Below the pieces are notes generated by a model that was not told the origin of the DNA, searched no databases, and saw only the letters and a list, made by a program, of their open reading frames with translations. This document shows, one piece after another, positions 45,983 to 54,299 of a stretch of DNA of 64,000 nucleotides; positions within the stretch are counted from its first letter, which is position 1, and each line of letters opens with the position of its first letter. The DNA is from Actinomadura sp. DC4 (GTDB lineage Bacteria; Actinomycetota; Actinomycetes; Streptosporangiales; Streptosporangiaceae): positions 186,001-250,000 of the forward strand of contig NZ_JAUEQY010000007.1 in NCBI RefSeq assembly GCF_030406325.1, given 5' to 3'. Position numbers and translations under genes: made by a program.

Positions 45983-47386
45983 TTGCGCAACCGCCGATCG
46001 GCTGCGATGCCCGTCCTGTCCGCGGCCGTCCTCACGGCCGGGCTCCTCCTCGCCGACCCCACGGCCGCGGCCGCGGCCGCGGCCCCGGCCAAAGCGGGCG
46101 ACTTCAACGGGGACGGCTACGTCGACCTGGCCGCCGGAGAGCCGCTCGCGACGGTCGGCACGGCCGACTACGCCGGACGGGTGAGGGTGGTCTACGGATC
46201 TTCGACGGGGCTCAAGTCGGCCCCCTCGCAGACGATCTCCGAGGACAGCGCCGGCATGCCCGGCGCAGCCGAGTACAACGACTCCTTCGGCAGCAACGTC
46301 GTCTCCGCCGACTTCAACGCCGACGGCTGCGCCGACCTGGCGATCCTGGCGGACAACGAGTTCGTCACCGGGGCCGGGTCGGGCTCGGTCACCCTCGTCC
46401 TGGGTGCCAAGACCGGGCTGTCCTCGACCGCGTTCGCCATCGAGGTCCCGGCCGGCGAAGGCCTGTACGGCCCCGCGCACGCCGGGGACCTGAACCACGA
46501 CGGCATCCCCGACCTGATCATGCACACCGCGTCGGCGCCGTACGTGCTCTCCGGCAGCACCTCACTGACGACGAATCACCCCCTGCAGCGGCTGACGCCC
46601 CCGGACACCGACCAGCCTGACGTCCAGGACGCGCTCGTCGGCGACGTCAACGGGGACGGCCGACCCGACCTCACCGTCCCCTACATCAGTGCCTTCACCG
46701 GCTGGAAGACCGCCTTCGCGGTCTACTTCGGCAGCGCCTCGGGGCTGCAGCCTCCGCAGCGTGGCCTCGGTGGCGACGACGTCCAGAACGGCTATGCCGC
46801 GATGGGCATGGGCGACGTCAACGGGGACGGCAAGGCCGATCTGATCATCGGCAACGACGGGCTCACGGACACCACCCGGCCGGGCGGGCAGATCAGGGTA
46901 TGGCTCGGCGCGGCCACTCCGTTCGCCGTCCAGGACACCATCAGCCAGGACACCGGCAGCGTGCCGGGAGGCGGGGAGGACGGCGACGGGTTCGGCGGGA
47001 CGATCTCCGTCGGGGACCTCGACGGAGACGGCCGGGCGGACGTGCTCACCGGCGGCGTGGGCGAGGACATCGGCACCGTCACCGACACGGGCAGCGTGTG
47101 GATCGTCTACGGCGGGGACACCACGCTCGGCTCCGACCACGACCAGATGTTCTCCCAGGCCAGCACGGGTGTGCCCGGCGCTTCGACGGCCTACGGCGCC
47201 TTCGGGGAGAGCGTCGCGCTGCTCGATCTCAACAAGGACGGCCGTCTCGATCCCGTCATCGCCGTACGTCACGACCAGGGCGTCGTCCTGCTGACCGGCG
47301 CCGCCGGCGGCGCGACCGTCACGGGCGCACGCGAGATCAAGCCCATCGGCGACTCCGGGGAGTACATCCTGCCAACGGTCGGGTGA
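45983..47386 (+). CDS. Secreted FG-GAP/integrin-alpha-like repeat protein
   Basis: A 467-residue exported protein. TTG 45983 is chosen because AGGAGG lies 4-5 nt upstream and a signal peptide follows at once ('MPVLSAAVLTAGLLLADPTAAA'). The mature protein is a beta-propeller of FG-GAP repeats with calcium loops of the form DxNxDGxxD: 'DFNGDGYVDLAAG', 'DFNADGCADLAI', 'DLNHDGIPDLIM', 'DVNGDGRPDLTV', 'DVNGDGKADLII', 'DLDGDGRADVLT', 'DLNKDGRLDPVI'. Seven such loops fit a full seven-bladed propeller. Probably adhesion or scaffolding at the cell surface; no enzyme motif seen. The same frame extends upstream through repeat copy 2, but that part is not protein-like. Confidence 0.88.
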   Translation: MRNRRSAAMPVLSAAVLTAGLLLADPTAAAAAAAPAKAGDFNGDGYVDLAAGEPLATVGTADYAGRVRVVYGSSTGLKSAPSQTISEDSAGMPGAAEYNDSFGSNVVSADFNADGCADLAILADNEFVTGAGSGSVTLVLGAKTGLSSTAFAIEVPAGEGLYGPAHAGDLNHDGIPDLIMHTASAPYVLSGSTSLTTNHPLQRLTPPDTDQPDVQDALVGDVNGDGRPDLTVPYISAFTGWKTAFAVYFGSASGLQPPQRGLGGDDVQNGYAAMGMGDVNGDGKADLIIGNDGLTDTTRPGGQIRVWLGAATPFAVQDTISQDTGSVPGGGEDGDGFGGTISVGDLDGDGRADVLTGGVGEDIGTVTDTGSVWIVYGGDTTLGSDHDQMFSQASTGVPGASTAYGAFGESVALLDLNKDGRLDPVIAVRHDQGVVLLTGAAGGATVTGAREIKPIGDSGEYILPTVG

Positions 47387-47443
47387 CCTTCCTTGCCGGT
47401 ATCCTCGCCCGTCGGGTTCGTCAGCCCCGGGAAGGCCGAGAAC

Positions 47444-48535
47444 ATGCCCACCGCCGAGGAGCTCATCAGTGTCGCGAGCATTCAGCGGCTTGCCGTGATC
47501 TTGCGGGCCGTCGCGCCTCAGGAGAGCGAGTGGGCGGCAGTGCGGGCCAGTGCGGACGCGCTCGGGCCGCTCGGGCTCAGCGACCGGGCCCGTACGGTGC
47601 GGGACGCCCTGCTCCAGGATCTGCCCGGTGGCTACGAGCGGCTCGCGCCCGTGGTGAGGGAGGCGCTCGGGCGGTCCGACCTCACCGGATGGATGGTCTG
47701 GCCCGTCACCGAGGCGGTCGCCGCCACCGCGACCGGGCCCCATTTCGAGGACGGGCTCGGCCTGCTCGCCGCGCTCACGCCCCGGCTGACCGGGGAGTTC
47801 GCGCTCCGCACGTTCCTCGTCAACGACCTGGACCGTACGCTCGCCATCGCCCTGACCTGGACCGGGAACCCCGACGAGGCCGTACGGCGGCTGGCCAGCG
47901 AGGGCACGCGGCCCAAGCTGCCGTGGGCCCGTCAGGTGCCGCGGCTGAACGAAACGCCCGGCGTGACCGTGCCGATCCTCGACCGCCTCTACAGAGATCC
48001 CTCGGAGGTCGTACGGCGCTCGGTCGCCAACCACCTCAACGACATCTCCCGCCTCGACCCTCGCGCGGCCGTGGCGACCGCGAGCCGGTGGGCCGGTGAC
48101 GCCGCGCCCGCGCTGATCCGCCACTCCATGCGCACCCTGATCAAGAAGGGTGACCCGGCCGCGCTCGCGCTCGTCGGCTTCCGTGGCGAGCGCGACGCGC
48201 TCGCGGTCACCGGGCCCACGGTCCGTACACCCGAGGTCGTCCTCGGCGGCGACCTCGTCTTCGAGGCGCGGATCGAGAACGTCTCCCGCGAGCCCGTGAC
48301 CCTGGCCATCGACTACGTCATCAACCATCTGAAGGCCGACGGCCGGCCGGCGCCGCGCGTGTTCAAGCTGGTCAAGCGCACCCTGGAGGCGGGCGAGGGG
48401 CACGACGTCGTACGGCGCCACGCGTTCCGGCCGATCACCACGCGCCGTTATTACTCCGGTCCGCACTCTGTCGAGCTGCAGATCAATGGGTACCGTTTCG
48501 GACAGGGTGAATTCACCCTCGACGCCACGCAGTGA
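47444..48535 (+). CDS. DNA alkylation repeat (HEAT) protein
   Basis: A 363-residue HEAT-like repeat protein of the AlkC/AlkD glycosylase superfamily: 'DLTGWMVWPVTEAVAAT', 'FLVNDLDRTLAIALTWTGNPDEAVRRLASEGTRPKLPWARQVP'-type region and 'YRDPSEVVRRSVANHLNDISRLDP'. The C-terminal ~110 residues form a beta-rich domain ('DLVFEARIENVSREPVTLAIDY') as in AlkC-like members. It likely binds damaged DNA and may excise alkylated bases. ATG 47444 has GGGAAGG upstream. The SDR gene follows 20 bp downstream, possibly in an operon. Confidence 0.82.
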   Translation: MPTAEELISVASIQRLAVILRAVAPQESEWAAVRASADALGPLGLSDRARTVRDALLQDLPGGYERLAPVVREALGRSDLTGWMVWPVTEAVAATATGPHFEDGLGLLAALTPRLTGEFALRTFLVNDLDRTLAIALTWTGNPDEAVRRLASEGTRPKLPWARQVPRLNETPGVTVPILDRLYRDPSEVVRRSVANHLNDISRLDPRAAVATASRWAGDAAPALIRHSMRTLIKKGDPAALALVGFRGERDALAVTGPTVRTPEVVLGGDLVFEARIENVSREPVTLAIDYVINHLKADGRPAPRVFKLVKRTLEAGEGHDVVRRHAFRPITTRRYYSGPHSVELQINGYRFGQGEFTLDATQ

Positions 48536-48555
48536 GAACGACCCCGGAGGGTCCG

Positions 48556-49326
48556 ATGGCACGCGTCCTCATCACCGGCTCGGCCGACGGGCTCGGGCGG
48601 CTGGCCGCCGAGCGGCTGATCGACCAGGGCCACTCGGTCACACTCCACGCGCGCGGCCCCGAACGCGCCGACGACGCCCGCGCGGCCCTGCCGGCCGCGA
48701 GCGGCGCCCTCGTCGGCGACCTCGCCGAGATCGCCGGAATGCGCGCGGTCGCCGAGCAGGCCAACGACGAGGGCCGCTACGACGCAGTGATCCACAACGC
48801 CGGGGTCGGTTATCACAAGCCCCGCCGGGTCGAGACGGCCGACGGGCTCGAACAGCACTTCGCCGTCAACGTGCTCGCGCCGTACCTGCTCACCGCGCTG
48901 ATCGACCGGCCCGGACGGCTGGTCTACCTGAGCTCGGGGATGCACCGCGGCGGCGATCCGGACCTGAGCGACCCGCAGTGGGCCGGACGCCGCTGGAACG
49001 GCATGCAGGCCTATTCCGACAGCAAGCTGTTCGTCACGATCCTGGCCGCGCAGATCGCCCGCCTGTGGCCCGGGACCCCGAGCAACGCGGTCGACCCGGG
49101 CTGGGTGGCGACCAAGATGGGCGGCGCCGGAGCTCCGGACGATCCCGACCTCGGCTCCCTCACACAGGCCTGGCTGGCGGTCGAGGAGGAGACGGCGACG
49201 ATCACCGGTGGTTACTTCTTCCACCAGGAGCCCCAGGAGACGCACCCGGCGGTCCACGACGAGGCCCTCGGCGCACGGCTCGTGGAGTACTGCGCCAAGC
49301 TCTCGGGCGAGCCGGTGAGCGGATAA
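48556..49326 (+). CDS. Short-chain dehydrogenase/reductase
   Basis: A 256-residue NAD(P)-dependent SDR. Cofactor motif 'VLITGSADGLGRLAAERL' (TGxxxGxG), 'IHNAGVGYH' (NAG), catalytic Ser in 'LVYLSSGMHRGG' and 'AYSDSKLFV' (YxxxK). The WWOX/retinol-dehydrogenase-like pattern fits ('AVDPGWVATKMGG'). RBS GGAGG. It ends 5 bp before the MOSC fusion gene, so they may share a transcript. Substrate unknown. Unlike the SDR at 12921 it is intact. Confidence 0.88.
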   Translation: MARVLITGSADGLGRLAAERLIDQGHSVTLHARGPERADDARAALPAASGALVGDLAEIAGMRAVAEQANDEGRYDAVIHNAGVGYHKPRRVETADGLEQHFAVNVLAPYLLTALIDRPGRLVYLSSGMHRGGDPDLSDPQWAGRRWNGMQAYSDSKLFVTILAAQIARLWPGTPSNAVDPGWVATKMGGAGAPDDPDLGSLTQAWLAVEEETATITGGYFFHQEPQETHPAVHDEALGARLVEYCAKLSGEPVSG

Positions 49327-49331
49327 CGCCC

Positions 49332-51086
49332 ATGGCCGAGCTCCTCGCCGTCAACGTCGGCCTGCCGAGGGACGTCTCCTGGAACGGCCGGACCGTGCAC
49401 ACCGGGATCTGGAAACGGCCGGTCGCCGGTCCCCGGATGGTGCGGCGGCTGAACATCGACGGCGACGGCCAGGGCGACCTGGCCGGCCACGGCGGCGAGC
49501 AGCGCGCGGTTCTGGTTTACCAGCGCGACTCCTACCGCCACTGGCAGGAACATCTCGGCCGGGAGGACTTCGAGTACGGCCAGTTCGGGGAGAACTTCAC
49601 CGTCGACGGGCTGGCCGACGACGAGGTGTGCGTCGGGGACCGCTTCCGGATCGGCGAGGCGGTCTTCGAGGTCACCCAGCCCCGGGTCACCTGCTACCGG
49701 GTCGGCCTGCGGATGGGCGAGCCCCGGCTGCCCTCGCTGCTCGTGTCGCACCGGAGGCCCGGCTTCTACCTTCGCGTGATCACGGAGGGACGCGTCGAGG
49801 CGGGCGACGAGATCGTCAAGGTCGCCGCCGGCCCGGAAGGGGTGAGCGTCGCGGAGATCGACGGGCTGCTCTACCTGCCCGGGCATCCGCGTGACGGGCT
49901 CGTACGCGCGCTGCGCATCCCCGCTCTCAGCCCCGGCTGGCAGACCTCGCTGCGCGCGCTGCTGGACCAGGACGAGGGCGCGTCCGGGAACGCCGGGCTG
50001 ACCTCGGCCGGGCCGCCGCCCGCCTGGGCCGGGTTCCGCCCGCTGCGGGTCGACCGCGTCGAGGCGGAGAGCGCCGGCGTGGCCTCGCTGACGCTCGCCG
50101 CCCCCGACGGCGCGGCGCTGCCGGCCGCGGCGGCCGGCCAGTTCCTCACCCTCCGGCTGCGGCCGGGCGGCGAGGACGCTCCCCCGGCCGTCCGCAGCTA
50201 CTCGATGTCGGGGCCGCCGGGCGCCGCGACGTACCGGATCAGCGTGAAGCGGGAGCCGCACGGCACCGGCAGCGCCTACCTCCGCACCCGCGTACGCCCC
50301 GGCGACGTCCTGGACTGTGCGGCGCCGCGCGGCACGTTCACCCTCGACGCGGGCGAGACGCCCGTCCTGCTGATCTCGGCCGGCATCGGGGCGACGCCCG
50401 TGCTCGCCATGCTGCACGCGCTCGCCGCCGGGCGTTCGAAGCGTGAGGTGTGGTGGCTGTACGGGACGCGCGACGGCACGGAGCACCCGTTCGCGCGGGA
50501 GGCACACGCACTGCTGGCCCGGCTGGAGAACGCGCACGAGCGGATCTGCTACAGCCACCCGGCCCCCGGCGACCGCGCGGGGACCGACTACGGGACCGCG
50601 GGGCGGCTGTCCGCCGGCCTGCTCACCGAGCTGGGCGTCCCGCACGGCGCCGACGTGTACCTCTGCGGCCCGCCGGCGTTCATGGCCGAGCTGCCGGCTG
50701 CCATCGCCGCGTCCGGCCTCGCCCCCGCGCGCGTCCACACGGAGGTCTTCGGGGCCGGGCCGGCACGGACGCCCGGTCTGACCGAGATCGCGACGCGGCC
50801 CGCGCATCCGCCCGCGGGGCTACCCGGACCCGGGCCGGCCGTCTCCTTCGCGCGGAGCGGCCTGACGGTCGCCTGGGATCCCGCGTACGCGAGCCTGCTG
50901 GAGCTCGCCGAGGCCTGCGATGTGCCGGCTCGCTGGTCATGCCGTACGGGCGTGTGCCGTACCTGCGAGAGTGGTCTGCTGTCGGGCACCGTCGCGTACG
51001 CGCCCGAACCCGTGGAGCCGCCCGCCGAGGGCGATGTCCTGATCTGCTGTTCCAGGCCCGAAGGGGACCTCGTCGTGGACCTCTAG
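49332..51086 (+). CDS. MOSC - flavin reductase - 2Fe-2S ferredoxin fusion
   Basis: A 584-residue three-domain protein. Residues ~1-215: YiiM-like MOSC domain ('GDLAGHGGEQRAVLVYQRDSY', 'YGQFGENFTVDGL', 'VTQPRVTCYRVGLRMG'), the class that handles molybdenum cofactor-linked chemistry; the Cys of TCYR is the expected key residue. Residues ~233-460: ferredoxin-NADP reductase type with 'VRSYSMSGPP' (flavin), 'ISAGIGATPVLAML' (NAD(P)) and 'VYLCGPPAFM'. Residues ~495-584: plant-type 2Fe-2S ferredoxin with 'SCRTGVCRTCESG' and a last Cys in 'ICCSRP'. It should carry electrons from NAD(P)H through flavin and FeS to the MOSC-bound or external acceptor, e.g. N-hydroxylated compounds. Self-contained fusion. 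Confidence 0.88.
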   Translation: MAELLAVNVGLPRDVSWNGRTVHTGIWKRPVAGPRMVRRLNIDGDGQGDLAGHGGEQRAVLVYQRDSYRHWQEHLGREDFEYGQFGENFTVDGLADDEVCVGDRFRIGEAVFEVTQPRVTCYRVGLRMGEPRLPSLLVSHRRPGFYLRVITEGRVEAGDEIVKVAAGPEGVSVAEIDGLLYLPGHPRDGLVRALRIPALSPGWQTSLRALLDQDEGASGNAGLTSAGPPPAWAGFRPLRVDRVEAESAGVASLTLAAPDGAALPAAAAGQFLTLRLRPGGEDAPPAVRSYSMSGPPGAATYRISVKREPHGTGSAYLRTRVRPGDVLDCAAPRGTFTLDAGETPVLLISAGIGATPVLAMLHALAAGRSKREVWWLYGTRDGTEHPFAREAHALLARLENAHERICYSHPAPGDRAGTDYGTAGRLSAGLLTELGVPHGADVYLCGPPAFMAELPAAIAASGLAPARVHTEVFGAGPARTPGLTEIATRPAHPPAGLPGPGPAVSFARSGLTVAWDPAYASLLELAEACDVPARWSCRTGVCRTCESGLLSGTVAYAPEPVEPPAEGDVLICCSRPEGDLVVDL

Positions 51087-51178
51087 CCGGAAACCGGATA
51101 TCGGCGGCCACATGGGGGTAGGAAGCACGCTCTGACCACGGCTGGGACGCCCGATGGCGGTGTCCCGGAGGAGGATTT

Positions 51179-51631
51179 ATGAATCAAAGCGACTTCCCGG
51201 GCGCCGCCGGGACGCCGGAGATCACCGTTGCCCAGGAGGACCGCGAGGGGGGTGTCACGGTCCTGGCGATCACCGGGGACCTCGACGTCGCCACCGGCCC
51301 GCAGCTGCGCGACCGGCTGATCCAGGTGATGGACGAGGGCCACTACCAGCTGGTTCTCGACCTGACCGACGTGCCGTTCCTGGACTCCCTCGGTCTGGGC
51401 GTGATCGTCGGCGTCGTGCACCGGCTCCGGCCCCACGACGGCGCGCTCGCGCTGGCGTGCGCCCGTCCTCCGGTCACCCGCGCCCTGAAGATCAGCGGGC
51501 TGACCAGCGTCCTCGCGGTGCACGAGGGTCTCGACGAGGCCGTCGCGGCGGTACGCGCCGGGCAGGCCCAGGCCGCCGCCGCGCCGAGGATCACCACCGA
51601 GCCGCCCGAACCCGGTATGACCGCCGGCTGA
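51179..51631 (+). CDS. STAS-domain anti-anti-sigma factor
   Basis: A 150-residue SpoIIAA/BldG-like protein: 'VTVLAITGDLDVATGPQLRDRL' and the phospho-site loop 'DVPFLDSLGLGVIVGVVHRL', where S of FLDS would be phosphorylated by an anti-sigma kinase. A disordered Ala/Pro-rich tail follows (about 128-150). The strong RBS GGAGGAGG suggests good expression. No kinase or sigma gene is adjacent; its partner must be elsewhere. Confidence 0.9.
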   Translation: MNQSDFPGAAGTPEITVAQEDREGGVTVLAITGDLDVATGPQLRDRLIQVMDEGHYQLVLDLTDVPFLDSLGLGVIVGVVHRLRPHDGALALACARPPVTRALKISGLTSVLAVHEGLDEAVAAVRAGQAQAAAAPRITTEPPEPGMTAG

Positions 51632-51703
51632 GCCAGGGACTTAAAAAATCCGTATGTCCCGTTTCAACGTTGGAATGAGAGATTTGCCGTTTCCGCGATA
51701 TAT

Positions 51704-51721
51704 GTCCGTAACACATCGGAC
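51704..51721. repeat. Short inverted repeat upstream of amide-ligase operon
   Basis: GTCCG and CGGAC arms (8-nt spacer) lie 14 bp before the start codon at 51735, within the unusually AT-rich gap 51640-51715. Probably part of the promoter or operator region; no regulator is implied. Confidence 0.35.
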
Positions 51722-51734
51722 GTAAGCTCTGCGA

Positions 51735-54254
51735 ATGGCGCAACCGACTGGGCTGGTGGCGATCGGTGTCGAAGAAGAGTTCCACACGATCGACCTGGAG
51801 ACCCGCCGGCTCATCCCTCGAGCGGACAGCCTGCTCGCCCAGCTCCCCCGCAAGCGTTTCGGCACTGAGCTGCAGCGTTCGGTCGTGGAGACGAACAGCC
51901 GGCCGTACGTCCGGCTGATCGATCTCGCCGAGGACCTCGCGGCCCTGCGCCGCGGTGTCGTCGCGGCGGCCGAGGGGCTCGGCATGGGCATCGTGGCGGC
52001 CGGCACGGTGCCGGTCGCCGACCTTGACTCCCTCAAGGTCACACCGGACCCGCGCTATGAGAACATGCTGGACGAATACCAGCTTCTCGCCCGCGAACAG
52101 CTCATCTGCGGCACGCAGGTGCACGTCGACGTACGCGACCGCGACATGGCGGTGGCGGTGGCGAACCGCGTGACGCCGTGGCTGCCGGCCCTGCTCGCAC
52201 TCTCGGCCAGTTCGCCCTACTGGCTGGGCCTCGACACCGGATACGCCAGCTACCGCACGCTGCTCTGGTCCCGCTGGCCGACCACCGGGCCGCTCGGCGC
52301 CTTCGGGTCCGCCGCCGAGTACGACGAGATGATCGCCGACCTCGTACGGTCCGGCGTGATCAGCGACCCGGGCATGATCTATTACGACGTACGCCCGTCC
52401 GCGCACCTGCCGACGCTGGAGCTGCGGATCGCCGACGCCTGCCCGCGCGTCGAGGACGTCGTCCTGCTGGCCGGGCTGTTCCGGGCGATCGTCGTCGAGG
52501 AGATCAACGCCATGCTCGACGGCCGCCCGGCGTCCCCGATCCGCGCCGAGGTCGTACGGGCCGCGACGTGGCGGGCCGCGCGCTCCGGCCTGGAGGGCGA
52601 GCTGGTCGACCCCGCCGACGGCACCCCGGTGCCGGCGCGGCAGCTCCTGCGCCGGCTCCTCGAACGCCAGCGCCCCCGGCTGGAGGAGGCCGGCGACTGG
52701 GAGCTGGTGACCGAGCTGACCGAGGCCGCGGTCGAGCGCGGCAGCTCGGCGGCCCGCCAGCGCCAGGCGTTCGCGCGGGGCGGCCTGACCGAGGTCGTGG
52801 ACATGCTCGTCGCCGAGACCAGGGCCAACACCGACTGGGTGCCGGGCGCGGGCCCGGAGCGCCGGGCGGTGACCGAGATGCTGTCCGGCTACGACGCCTC
52901 CTGCGACGAGGCGATCGTCTTCGACGGCAGCGCCCGCGGGCCGTACGGCTTGGTGCTGACCGCGCTCGACCGGATCGGCGCCGACGGGCTGCGCGAGCGC
53001 GAGCAGCAGCGCGACGAGGTCCAGCGCGGGCTGGGCATGACGTTCCACTTCGACGGCGAGGACGACCGGCTGTTCCCGTTCGACCTGGTGCCGCGGGTGG
53101 TCGCGGCCGAGGACTGGGACTTCCTGCGCACCGGGCTGGTTCAGCGGGTGCGCGCCCTGGAGGCGTTCCTGCGGGACGCGTACGGCGCTCGGGAGGCGAT
53201 CAGGGACGGCGTGCTCCCCGCCTGGACGGTCGACGACTCCCCGGGGCTGCATCCGGCCGGATACCAGGTGCCGGCCGGGGTCGTACGCTGCGCCGTCGCG
53301 GGCATCGACCTGGTCAGCGACGGGGCCGGCCGCTGGACGGTCCTGGAGGACAACCTGCGCGTACCGTCCGGGATCGGGTACGCGATGGCCAACCGCTGGC
53401 TCGCCGCGCGGGTGCTGCCCGAGCTGGTGCTCGCCGCGCACACCGCCTCTCCGGCGCGCGCGGTGGCACTCCTCAAGTCGGCGCTGACCGCGACCTCGGG
53501 CGAGGCGGCCCTCATCACGATCGGCCCCGACGACTCGGCCTTCTTCGAGCACCGGCTGCTCGCCGACGAGATGGGCATCCCCCTCGTACGGCCCGGTGAG
53601 CTGACCGCCGACGCCGACGGCGTACGGACCTCCGGCGGCGACCCGCTGCGGGTGCTGTACCGGCGCATCGACGAGGACGAGCTGTTCGGCGCCGACGGGG
53701 CGGACGGCCGCCCGCTGGGTCCCGGCCTCCTGGCCGCCGTCGAGAGCGGCGCGCTGCGGCTCGCGAACGCCCCCGGCAACGGGGTCGCCGACGACAAGGC
53801 CCTGTACGCCTACGTGCCACGGCTCGTGGAGTACTACCTCGGCGAGCGGCCGCTGCTGGCGAATGTGCCGACCTACCTCTGCCGCGACGCCGAGCAGCGG
53901 GCCGAGGTGCTCGACCGGCTGGAGGAGCTCGTCGCCAAACCGGTGGACGGGTACGGCGGGAAGGGCGTGGTCATCGGGCCGGACGCCTCACGGGGCGAGC
54001 TCGACGAGGTCCGTACGCTGATCAAGGCGGAGCCGGACCGCTGGGTGGCCCAGGAGACCGTACGCCTGTCGACCCACCCGACCTTGGTCAAGGGTGGGCT
54101 GGAACCCAGGGCGGTCGACCTGCGAGTATTCGTCTGCACGGGTGACGAGCCGGTGGTGGTGCCGATGGCGCTGACCCGGGTCGCGCCCGCCGGCAGCAGG
54201 ATCGTCAACTCCTCCCAGGGAGGTGGGTCCAAGGACACTTGGCTCATGCAGTGA
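51735..54254 (+). CDS. Carboxylate-amine ligase (GCS2) fused to ATP-grasp
   Basis: An 839-residue bifunctional amide-bond enzyme. Residues ~1-365: GCS2/YbdK-type carboxylate-amine ligase ('AIGVEEEFHTIDLETRRL', 'LICGTQVHVDV', 'AHLPTLELRIADACP'). Residues ~390-839: circularly permuted ATP-grasp type 2 ('GMTFHFDGEDDRLFPFDLVPRVV', 'VLEDNLRVPSGIGYAMANR', 'VAKPVDGYGGKGVVIGPDAS', 'SSQGGGSKDTWLM'). Such fusions form peptide-like amide bonds from amino acids and ATP in small cytoplasmic metabolites. First gene of a three-gene set with 45- and 34-bp gaps. The EgtA name is not justified, because egtB and egtD are absent. Confidence 0.88.
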   Translation: MAQPTGLVAIGVEEEFHTIDLETRRLIPRADSLLAQLPRKRFGTELQRSVVETNSRPYVRLIDLAEDLAALRRGVVAAAEGLGMGIVAAGTVPVADLDSLKVTPDPRYENMLDEYQLLAREQLICGTQVHVDVRDRDMAVAVANRVTPWLPALLALSASSPYWLGLDTGYASYRTLLWSRWPTTGPLGAFGSAAEYDEMIADLVRSGVISDPGMIYYDVRPSAHLPTLELRIADACPRVEDVVLLAGLFRAIVVEEINAMLDGRPASPIRAEVVRAATWRAARSGLEGELVDPADGTPVPARQLLRRLLERQRPRLEEAGDWELVTELTEAAVERGSSAARQRQAFARGGLTEVVDMLVAETRANTDWVPGAGPERRAVTEMLSGYDASCDEAIVFDGSARGPYGLVLTALDRIGADGLREREQQRDEVQRGLGMTFHFDGEDDRLFPFDLVPRVVAAEDWDFLRTGLVQRVRALEAFLRDAYGAREAIRDGVLPAWTVDDSPGLHPAGYQVPAGVVRCAVAGIDLVSDGAGRWTVLEDNLRVPSGIGYAMANRWLAARVLPELVLAAHTASPARAVALLKSALTATSGEAALITIGPDDSAFFEHRLLADEMGIPLVRPGELTADADGVRTSGGDPLRVLYRRIDEDELFGADGADGRPLGPGLLAAVESGALRLANAPGNGVADDKALYAYVPRLVEYYLGERPLLANVPTYLCRDAEQRAEVLDRLEELVAKPVDGYGGKGVVIGPDASRGELDEVRTLIKAEPDRWVAQETVRLSTHPTLVKGGLEPRAVDLRVFVCTGDEPVVVPMALTRVAPAGSRIVNSSQGGGSKDTWLMQ

Positions 54255-54299
54255 CCCCTCGCGAAAGGACGAGTCTTCGATGCGGATGCGGATGCGCCG

